Assembly (NCBI GenBank): GCA_035946955.1 | Contig: DASYYE010000271.1 | Location: 1 to 5,788 of the forward strand | Direction: 5' to 3' | Length of the DNA stretch: 5,788 nt | DNA from: DASYYE01 sp035946955 | GTDB taxonomy: Bacteria; Actinomycetota; Actinomycetes; Streptosporangiales; Streptosporangiaceae | In this document: in pieces, positions 1 through 2,628 of the stretch | Layout: each line of letters opens with the position of its first letter | Position numbering within the stretch: position 1 is the first letter of the stretch | Program-made: the position numbers and the translations under genes | The notes under the pieces: generated by a model | Seen by the model: the letters and a program-made list of their open reading frames with translations, nothing else | Told to the model about the DNA's origin: nothing | Database searches by the model: none

Positions 1-112
1 GTCGGGCGCGATCGGCCTGTTGGGCAACGACGCACTTCTCGGCCATCAGTGACCGCAGCTTCCGGCCGCTTATAAGACGACTTCGACCTCCTTGCCGACC
101 GAGGATGTTGGG

Positions 113-185
113 TAGTGACGGCTGGGATCGAACCAGCGACCACCTGGTTATGGGCCAGGCGCTCTGCCAACTGAGCTACGCCACT
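113..185 (-). tRNA. tRNA-Met(CAT), elongator type, or tRNA-Ile2
   Basis: 73-nt cloverleaf with a 7-bp acceptor stem (A1:U72, one G:U), D-stem GCTC/GAGC, anticodon stem CCTGG/CCAGG, T-loop TTCGATC and A73. The anticodon loop is CCCATAA, giving CAT with C at position 33 instead of U. The A1:U72 pair and the lack of a GGG/CCC run at the base of the anticodon loop argue against an initiator tRNA. Elongator Met and lysidine-modified Ile2 cannot be told apart by eye. CCA is not encoded (A73 is followed by CCCA). It is the last array gene before the left edge. Confidence 0.88.
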
Positions 186-221
186 TCGGCACCCCAAGTT
201 GGCCACTCGTTCCCTTGGGGC

Positions 222-297
222 TGGTAGGCCAAGGTGGAATCGAACCACCGCCACCCTGTTCATCGGACAGGTGCTCTGACCCCTGAGCTATTGGCCC
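222..297 (-). tRNA. tRNA-Ile(GAT)
   Basis: 73 nt plus an encoded CCA. Acceptor GGGCCAA/TTGGCCT pairs fully with G1:U72. D-stem is GCTC/GAGC, anticodon stem CCTGT/ACAGG, variable loop GTGGC, and T-arm GGTGG-TTCGATT-CCACC; A73. The loop CCGATGA gives anticodon GAT. Two oddities are visible: C33 instead of U33, and G37 where Ile tRNAs normally carry A37 (the t6A site). Reading as Ile rests on the anticodon and A73. Confidence 0.88.
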
Positions 298-302
298 TTG
301 CG

Positions 303-386
303 CGGAAGGTGGAGGTGTCGAGCCCCCGCGAGTTGCCCCGCGTACGGGCTTTCAAAGCCCGTTGCGCCACCGGGCGCACACCTTCC
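303..386 (-). tRNA. tRNA-Ser(TGA)
   Basis: 84-nt class II tRNA. Acceptor GGAAGGT/ACCTTCC is perfect; the D-stem is GCGC/GCGC. Anticodon stem CGGGC/GCCCG encloses TTTGAAA, so U33 is normal and the anticodon is TGA. The long variable arm has a CGCG/CGCG stem. The T-loop is CTCGACA, with C54 replacing U54. G73 is the serine discriminator. CCA is not encoded. First of four adjacent Ser genes in window order. Confidence 0.9.
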
Positions 387-387
387 A

Positions 388-477
388 TGGCGGAAGGCGG
401 AGGGCATGGTCCTCAGAGCCCTGAGACTCCCAGCCGCTTTCGGGGCGGCGCCGGCACGCCTGTCCGGTTCACCTTCC
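388..477 (-). tRNA. tRNA-Ser(CGA), degenerate T-arm
   Basis: 87 nt plus encoded CCA; class II length. Acceptor GGAAGGT/GCCTTCC is fully paired (one U:G), D-stem CCGG/CCGG, and anticodon stem GCCGC/GCGGC encloses CCCGAAA, giving anticodon CGA with C33. The T-arm is abnormal: TGAGG/CCTCC with a T:C mismatch at its base and a loop ACCATGC in place of the TTCRANY consensus. G73 and the intact acceptor, D- and anticodon stems argue for a real gene, but it could be a decaying copy. Only 1 nt separates its CCA from the next tRNA (Ser TGA). Confidence 0.68.
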
Positions 478-488
478 ATGCACCAAAG

Positions 489-576
489 CGGAAGGTCAGG
501 GATTTGAACCCTGGAGGGCCTCAGCGGCCCGTACACGCTTTCCGAGCGTGCCCCTCATGCCACCCGGATACCTTCC
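489..576 (-). tRNA. tRNA-Ser(GGA)
   Basis: 88-nt class II tRNA with acceptor GGAAGGT/ACCTTCC, the same 5' acceptor strand as the two preceding Ser genes. Anticodon stem CACGC/GCGTG encloses TCGGAAA, giving GGA with C33. The variable arm stem is GGGCC/GGCCC and the T-arm CAGGG-TTCAAAT-CCCTG is perfect. G73 fits serine. The D-stem is weak, with only two or three pairs. CCA is not encoded. Confidence 0.9.
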
Positions 577-581
577 ATGTG

Positions 582-665
582 CGGAGAGCGGACGACTCGA
601 ACGTCACGGCCGTGACCGCGCACTCGTTAGCGGCGAGGCCCAGCACCCTGGCTGGTTCACCCTCC
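582..665 (-). tRNA. tRNA-Ser(GCT)
   Basis: 84-nt class II tRNA. Acceptor GGAGGGT/GCTCTCC pairs with two wobbles. The D-stem is CCAG/CTGG. Anticodon stem CCTCG/CGAGT has four pairs plus a C:T mismatch at its outer end and encloses CCGCTAA, giving GCT with C33. A variable arm with a short CGG/CCG stem follows. T-arm TGACG-TTCGAGT-CGTCC has the same T:C base mismatch as the CGA gene. G73 fits serine; CCA is not encoded. Confidence 0.86.
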
Positions 666-682
666 ACGGGCACCATGCTTCG

Positions 683-756
683 TAGCGCTCCCCGGACTCG
701 AACCGGGATCACACGCGGTCTGAACGCGCTGGCTCTGCCAATTGGCCTAGAGCGCT
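683..756 (-). tRNA. tRNA-Leu(CAG), class I variable loop
   Basis: 74 nt. Acceptor AGCGCTC/GAGCGCT is perfect. The D-arm has a 3-bp stem GGC/GCC and the loop CAATTGGCAGA, the layout usual in bacterial Leu tRNAs. Anticodon stem GCGCG/CGCGT encloses TTCAGAC (U33, anticodon CAG). The variable loop is only GTGAT, whereas Leu tRNAs normally carry a long class II arm. T-arm CCCGG-TTCGAGT-CCGGG is perfect. A73 is the Leu discriminator. The Leu call rests on anticodon, D-arm and A73; the missing arm leaves real doubt about charging. CCA is not encoded. Confidence 0.82.
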
Positions 757-757
757 T

Positions 758-833
758 TGGAGTGGATGACGGGGTTCGAACCCGTGGCCTTCACCTTGGC
801 AAGGTGACGCGCTGCCGGCTGCGCCACATCCAC
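758..833 (-). tRNA. tRNA-Gly(GCC)
   Basis: 73 nt plus encoded CCA; among the most orthodox genes in the array. Acceptor GTGGATG/CATCCAC is perfect, D-stem GCGC/GCGC, anticodon stem TCACC/GGTGA with loop TTGCCAA (U33, anticodon GCC), variable loop AGGCC, T-arm ACGGG-TTCGAAC-CCCGT. T73 fits glycine. One nucleotide separates the CCA from tRNA-Leu(CAG). Confidence 0.96.
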
Positions 834-837
834 ATCG

Positions 838-909
838 AGCGAACGACCGGATTTGAACCGGCGCTATCAGCTTGGGAAGCTGACGTGCTGCCGCTGACAC
901 TACGTTCGC
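838..909 (-). tRNA. tRNA-Gly(CCC)
   Basis: 72 nt. Acceptor GCGAACG/CGTTCGC is perfect, D-stem GTGT/GCAC, anticodon stem TCAGC/GCTGA with loop TTCCCAA (U33, anticodon CCC), T-arm GCCGG-TTCAAAT-CCGGT. T73 matches the other two Gly tRNAs. CCA is not encoded. It lies 4 nt from each neighbour. Confidence 0.95.
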
Positions 910-913
910 GGAG

Positions 914-987
914 AGCCCCTGACCCGAATCGAACGGGTGGCCTCGCCCGTACCGAGGGCGCGCTCTTGCCTACTGAGCTACAAGGGC
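914..987 (-). tRNA. tRNA-Thr(GGT)
   Basis: 74 nt. Acceptor GCCCTTG/CAGGGGC (one U:G), D-stem GCTC/GAGC with a 9-nt loop, anticodon stem CGCCC/GGGCG, T-arm ACCCG-TTCGATT-CGGGT. The loop TCGGTAC gives anticodon GGT with C33 instead of U33. T73 is shared with the other two Thr genes of the array. CCA is not encoded. Confidence 0.92.
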
Positions 988-992
988 ATGGG

Positions 993-1063
993 CTGGGGAC
1001 CAGGGATTCGAACCCCGATAGCGAGGACCAAAACCTCGCGGCTTGCCGTTAGCCGAATCCCCA
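993..1063 (-). tRNA. tRNA-Gln(TTG)
   Basis: 71 nt. Acceptor TGGGGAT/GTCCCCA is fully paired with U1:A72, as in bacterial Gln. D-stem is GGCT/AGCC, anticodon stem CGAGG/CCTCG with loop TTTTGGT (U33, anticodon TTG; G37 is less usual for Gln), T-arm CGGGG-TTCGAAT-CCCTG. G73 is the Gln discriminator. CCA is not exactly encoded (G73 is followed by CCCA). Confidence 0.94.
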
Positions 1064-1069
1064 CCTCAG

Positions 1070-1137
1070 AGCCGTCACTGGGTGTCGACCCCAGCCTCCC
1101 GCTTTACAAGAGCGGGGTCACAGCCGTGTGCGACGGC
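1070..1137 (-). tRNA. tRNA-Thr(TGT), shrunken D-arm
   Basis: Only 68 nt. Acceptor GCCGTCG/TGACGGC is paired, anticodon stem CCGCT/AGCGG holds CTTGTAA (U33, anticodon TGT), and T-stem CTGGG/CCCAG is perfect with the atypical loop GTCGACA. Between acceptor and anticodon stems there are just 15 nt instead of about 19. They can form CACA/TGTG around a 4-nt loop, so the D-arm is reduced. T73 matches the other Thr genes. It may be functional or decaying. CCA is not encoded. Confidence 0.72.
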
Positions 1138-1138
1138 G

Positions 1139-1215
1139 TGGTGTGCCCGGTGCGATTCGAACGCACACTGCCGGTCTCCTCAAGACCGTGACTCCTGCCG
1201 TTGGTCTACGAGCAC
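1139..1215 (-). tRNA. tRNA-Leu(GAG), class I variable loop
   Basis: 74 nt plus encoded CCA. Acceptor GTGCTCG/CGGGCAC pairs fully. The D-arm has a 3-bp stem GAC/GTC and an 11-nt loop with AACGGCAG, as in Leu tRNAs. Anticodon stem CGGTC/GACCG holds TTGAGGA (U33, anticodon GAG, G37 as usual for Leu). The variable loop is just GCAGT, so the Leu class II arm is missing. T-arm GTGCG-TTCGAAT-CGCAC is perfect; A73 fits Leu. One nucleotide separates its CCA from tRNA-Thr(TGT). Confidence 0.86.
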
Positions 1216-1219
1216 ATCG

Positions 1220-1294
1220 AGCCTCTGGCGTGCCTCGAACACGCTGCCTCCGGCTTACGGGGCCGGTGCTCTTGCCAGGGTGAGCTACAGAGGC
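1220..1294 (-). tRNA. tRNA-Thr(CGT)
   Basis: 75 nt. Acceptor GCCTCTG/CAGAGGC is perfect, D-stem GCTC/GAGC with a 10-nt loop, anticodon stem CCGGC/GCCGG, T-arm GCGTG-TTCGAGG-CACGC. The loop CCCGTAA gives anticodon CGT with C33. T73 is shared with the other Thr genes. CCA is not encoded. Confidence 0.93.
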
Positions 1295-1295
1295 A

Positions 1296-1370
1296 TGGCT
1301 GCCAGACTAGGACTCGAACCTAGATAGGCGGCTTCAGGGACCGCCGTCCTGCCGATTGAACGATCTGGCA
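1296..1370 (-). tRNA. tRNA-Gln(CTG)
   Basis: 72 nt plus encoded CCA. Acceptor TGCCAGA/TCTGGCA is perfect with U1:A72, D-stem GTTC/GGAC, anticodon stem GCGGT/GCCGC, T-arm CTAGG-TTCGAGT-CCTAG. The loop CCCTGAA gives anticodon CTG with C33. G73 matches Gln(TTG). Only 1 nt separates its CCA from tRNA-Thr(CGT). Confidence 0.93.
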
Positions 1371-1375
1371 CTGAG

Positions 1376-1449
1376 TGGGCGAGGTGGGAGTCGAACCCAC
1401 AACCACGAGCTTTTGGGGCTTGCTGCTCTGCCGGTTGGCACACGCGCCC
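1376..1449 (-). tRNA. tRNA-Leu(CAA), class I variable loop
   Basis: 74 nt. Acceptor GGGCGCG/CTCGCCC has one C:T mismatch at the sixth pair. The D-arm has a 3-bp stem TGC/GCA and loop CAACCGGCAGA, Leu-like. Anticodon stem CAAGC/GCTCG has one A:C mismatch and encloses CCCAAAA, giving CAA with C33. The variable loop is TGGTT, so no class II arm. T-arm GTGGG-TTCGACT-CCCAC is perfect; A73 fits Leu. It is the least well paired of the three Leu genes. CCA is not encoded. Confidence 0.8.
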
Positions 1450-1524
1450 TGGTACGCCGCCAGAATTTCGAAATCTGGACCCCTCGGGTAAGAGCCGAGT
1501 GCTCTGCCTCTGAGCTAGCGGCGC
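1450..1524 (-). tRNA. tRNA-Lys(CTT)
   Basis: 72 nt plus encoded CCA. Acceptor GCGCCGC/GCGGCGT is paired with G1:U72, D-stem GCTC/GAGC, anticodon stem CTCGG/CCGAG holds CTCTTAC (U33, anticodon CTT). The T-stem CAGAT/TTCTG has a T:T mismatch where the near-universal G53:C61 pair should be. A73. The encoded CCA directly abuts the 5' end of tRNA-Leu(CAA) with no spacer. Confidence 0.88.
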
Positions 1525-1549
1525 CTGGAGCGACTCACTCGCCGCTCGG

Positions 1550-1623
1550 AGCGGTAGCGGAGACTCGAACTCCGGCTGTGCCAGTTTGGAAGACTGGTGC
1601 CCTGCCTGTTGGGCGACTACCGC
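1550..1623 (-). tRNA. tRNA-Gly(TCC)
   Basis: 74 nt. Acceptor GCGGTAG/CTACCGC is perfect, D-stem GCCC/GGGC, anticodon stem CCAGT/ACTGG with loop CTTCCAA (U33, anticodon TCC), 6-nt variable loop, T-arm CGGAG-TTCGAGT-CTCCG. T73 fits Gly. CCA is not encoded (T73 is followed by CCG). With the GCC and CCC genes it completes the glycine isoacceptor set. Confidence 0.95.
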
Positions 1624-1635
1624 CTGCATAACCAG

Positions 1636-1707
1636 TGGCTCCCGCAGGTAGCGAGCCTGCCTCTCGCCCGTTTCGGGGGCGTGCTAATCCGTCTCAGCTA
1701 GAGAGCC
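1636..1707 (-). tRNA. tRNA-Phe(GAA)
   Basis: 72 nt. Acceptor GGCTCTC/GGGAGCC pairs with one U:G, D-stem GCTG/TAGC, anticodon stem CGCCC/GGGCG. The loop CCGAAAC gives anticodon GAA with C33. T-stem GCAGG/CCTGC is perfect but its loop is CTCGCTA, losing U54 and the conserved A58. A73 fits Phe. CCA is not encoded. Confidence 0.85.
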
Positions 1708-1729
1708 ATGTCGTTGACGAGTCGCTGCG

Positions 1730-1804
1730 TCGGGTTGGCCAGACTTGAACTGGCGGCCTCCTGGATCCAAACCAGGCGCGCTGACCAAACTGCGCTACAA
1801 CCCG
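1730..1804 (-). tRNA. tRNA-Pro(TGG)
   Basis: 75 nt. Acceptor CGGGTTG/CAACCCG is perfect and has C1:G72, the bacterial Pro identity pair. D-stem is GCGC/GCGC, anticodon stem CCTGG/CCAGG with loop TTTGGAT (U33, anticodon TGG), T-arm GCCAG-TTCAAGT-CTGGC. A73 fits. CCA is not encoded. Confidence 0.96.
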
Positions 1805-1805
1805 G

Positions 1806-1880
1806 TCGGGACAGACGGATTTGAACCGCCGACCTCTGGTCTCCCAGACCAGCGCCCTCACCAACCTGGGCCATGTCCCG
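1806..1880 (-). tRNA. tRNA-Pro(GGG)
   Basis: 75 nt. Acceptor CGGGACA/TGTCCCG is perfect with C1:G72. D-stem is GCCC/GGGC, anticodon stem CTGGT/ACCAG with loop CTGGGAG (U33, anticodon GGG), T-arm GGCGG-TTCAAAT-CCGTC. A73 fits Pro. A single nucleotide (C in the transcript) lies between A73 and the next tRNA, so RNase P cleavage there would leave A73-C74. Confidence 0.96.
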
Positions 1881-1895
1881 TTGATTGCGTCGGGG

Positions 1896-1969
1896 TGGAG
1901 ACGGCGGGATTTGGACCCGCGGCTTCCGCCTTGCAAGGGCGGCGTTCTACCGGGCTGAACTACGTCCCC
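1896..1969 (-). tRNA. tRNA-Ala(TGC)
   Basis: 74 nt. Acceptor GGGGACG/CGTCTCC contains the G3:U70 wobble that AlaRS recognises. D-stem is GTTC/GAAC, anticodon stem CCGCC/GGCGG with loop CTTGCAA (U33, anticodon TGC), T-arm GCGGG-TCCAAAT-CCCGC. C55 replaces the usual U55 (the pseudouridine site). A73. CCA is not encoded. Confidence 0.94.
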
Positions 1970-1970
1970 G

Positions 1971-2045
1971 TGGAAGTGGCGGGACTCGAACCCGCGGCCC
2001 CGGCCTTGCGAAGGCCGTGCTCTGCCGAAACTGAGCTACACCCCC
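1971..2045 (-). tRNA. tRNA-Ala(CGC)
   Basis: 75 nt. Acceptor GGGGGTG/CACTTCC keeps G3:U70. D-stem is GCTC/GAGC with a 10-nt loop, anticodon stem CGGCC/GGCCG with loop TTCGCAA (U33, anticodon CGC), T-arm GCGGG-TTCGAGT-CCCGC. The T-stem is identical to that of Ala(TGC). A73. One nucleotide separates it from Ala(TGC). Confidence 0.96.
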
Positions 2046-2049
2046 GAAG

Positions 2050-2122
2050 TGGAGCAGAGGGGAGTCGAACCCCCGGCCTTCGGTCTGCCGAACCGACGCT
2101 CTCCCAACTGAGCTACCGCCCC
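2050..2122 (-). tRNA. tRNA-Ala(GGC)
   Basis: 73 nt. Acceptor GGGGCGG/CTGCTCC keeps G3:U70 (plus a second G:U). D-stem is GCTC/GAGC, anticodon stem TCGGT/ACCGA, T-arm GGGGG-TTCGACT-CCCCT. The loop TCGGCAG gives anticodon GGC with C33. A73. It is the first gene of the packed 24-gene block and lies just downstream of the hairpin at 2126-2170. Confidence 0.93.
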
Positions 2123-2125
2123 GTG

Positions 2126-2170
2126 GGTGCCCCTGGCCCGCCACCATCCCTGTGGCGGGCCAGGGGCACC
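2126..2170 (-). other. perfect 19-bp hairpin in front of the 24-tRNA block
   Basis: Arms 2126-2144 and 2152-2170 are exact reverse complements (19 bp) around a 7-nt loop. No T-run follows on either strand, so it is not a classical intrinsic terminator, although actinomycete terminators often lack one. It lies 3 nt before tRNA-Ala(GGC). Possible roles are an insulating terminator, an RNase III or other processing stem, or a leader structure. A third copy of the GGTGCC arm at 2172-2177 could pair alternatively with 2165-2170. Confidence 0.75.
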
Positions 2171-2178
2171 TGGTGCCA

Positions 2179-2227
2179 GCGAGCCTCCTGGGCTGTCATG
2201 GTTCCCCGTAACCCTCAGGACGCTCGC
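2179..2227 (-). other. imperfect stem-loop in the Trp-Ala spacer
   Basis: Arms 2179-2190 and 2216-2227 pair at 11 of 12 positions. Inside the 25-nt spacer a second small stem GGTT/AACC (2200-2203 with 2210-2213) can form. It lies immediately upstream, in transcription order, of the 19-bp hairpin, so the spacer is highly structured. It could be a leader, a small RNA or a boundary left by insertion; nothing in the sequence decides between these. Confidence 0.5.
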
Positions 2228-2230
2228 CTT

Positions 2231-2262
2231 TAGATAGGTGCATCACGCTGTTGAGTTGACAA
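2231..2262 (-). promoter_or_regulatory. possible promoter for the 24-tRNA block
   Basis: On the minus strand TTGTCA (2257-2262) is followed by an A/T-rich patch with TATCTA (2231-2236). The 20-nt spacing is longer than the ideal 17-18, and the -10 lacks its final T. It is the only promoter-like stretch in the spacer between tRNA-Trp and tRNA-Ala, which is why it is listed. Confidence 0.22.
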
Positions 2263-2299
2263 ATGGTGCCTGGCACGTTCACCCCGTGGGTGGTGCTCG

Positions 2300-2371
2300 C
2301 AGGGACCGCAGGAGTTGAACCCGCATTCCGCCCGGGTTGGAACCGGGCCGCCTAACCGCTGGCTGATCCCT
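2300..2371 (-). tRNA. tRNA-Trp(CCA)
   Basis: 72 nt. Acceptor AGGGATC/GGTCCCT pairs with A1:U72, anticodon stem CCCGG/CCGGG (extended by one G:C) holds TTCCAAC (U33, anticodon CCA), T-arm GCGGG-TTCAACT-CCTGC. G73 and A1:U72 fit bacterial Trp. The D-stem is short (GCC/GGC) and shifted by one. CCA is not encoded. It stands apart from the other tRNAs and starts 7 nt after the T-run of the terminator upstream. Confidence 0.88.
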
Positions 2372-2378
2372 ATCGATG

Positions 2379-2414
2379 AAAAAGCCGCCTGCCGGGGGGG
2401 TTCCGGGGGCGGCT
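2379..2414 (-). terminator. Rho-independent terminator after the 56-aa gene
   Basis: On the minus strand the stem AGCCGCC (2408-2414) pairs with GGCGGCT (2383-2389) across an 18-nt GC-rich loop that can form a further inner CCGG/CCGG stem, and is followed by TTTTT (2379-2383). It would end the MFS/56-aa transcript, just before tRNA-Trp. Confidence 0.75.
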
Positions 2415-2434
2415 CGCGGTGCTCGCTGGGTGGC

Positions 2435-2605
2435 TTACACCACGGCCTCCTCGGCCAGGGACGCGCAGTACCGGGGTGTCCACGGCATGCCGTGCTGCCC
2501 TCGGATGACTAGCGATTCCCTCACGTCCGGTGCCTTTCCGTCGTAACCGTGTGGCTTAACGATGACTTGTCCTGCCTTCAAAGGGCAACTGGTTTTTCCG
2601 GCCAT
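2435..2605 (-). CDS. 56-aa small protein of unknown function
   Basis: I do not recognise this protein. It starts MAGKTSCPLKAG and ends CASLAEEAVV, with a central VKPHGYDGKAPDVRESLVIRG segment; its residue mix looks like a real soluble protein. It has two cysteines (residues 7 and 47), no signal peptide and no membrane helix. GC at third positions is about 40 of 56 codons, lower in the first half than in neighbouring genes. It begins 23 nt after the MFS stop on the same strand and is followed by a terminator, so it is probably co-transcribed with the transporter. The ribosome site is weak: GGGA 4 nt before ATG. It is not an FxLD lanthipeptide precursor, as it lacks that motif and the Ser/Thr/Cys-rich core. 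Confidence 0.6.
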   Translation of the reverse strand: MAGKTSCPLKAGQVIVKPHGYDGKAPDVRESLVIRGQHGMPWTPRYCASLAEEAVV

Positions 2606-2628
2606 GCATTCCCGGGGGAGGAGGGCTG

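Larger units (their letters stand above)
113..2371 (-). other. 25-gene tRNA array
   Basis: Twenty-five cloverleaf tRNAs fold on the minus strand, in transcription order Trp, Ala x3, Pro x2, Phe, Gly, Lys, Leu, Gln, Thr, Leu, Thr, Gln, Thr, Gly x2, Leu, Ser x4, Ile, Met/Ile2. All anticodons differ. Gaps are mostly 0-6 nt; the larger ones are 177 nt after Trp and 36, 25, 22, 17, 15, 12 and 11 nt elsewhere. No protein gene interrupts the array. Absent isotypes are Arg, Asn, Asp, Cys, Glu, His, Tyr and Val; they may lie left of the window or be supplied elsewhere in the genome. Processing presumably depends on RNase P, since there is little spacer to trim. Confidence 0.93.

Noticed and set aside
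2..52. Possible 3' end of a plus-strand gene (16 codons ending TGA) at the left edge
   Set aside because: Too short to judge; a minus-strand frame is also open across the same bases. The stretch 1-112 holds nothing I can support.
60..112. A 26th tRNA next to the Met/Ile2 gene
   Set aside because: A TCGAAGT-like loop exists, but its stem has a mismatch and no matching acceptor or anticodon arm lies at the right distance.
234..1052. A 272-codon open frame on the plus strand and similar frames through 2233
   Set aside because: They are frames opened by the repeated GC-rich tRNA sequences on the opposite strand. Translations are low-complexity echoes of T-loops and anticodon stems with no protein-like domain.
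113..2122. CRISPR array, suggested by regular spaced repeats
   Set aside because: The repeated GGTTCGAAT-like units are T-loops of different tRNAs; there are no identical repeats with unique spacers.
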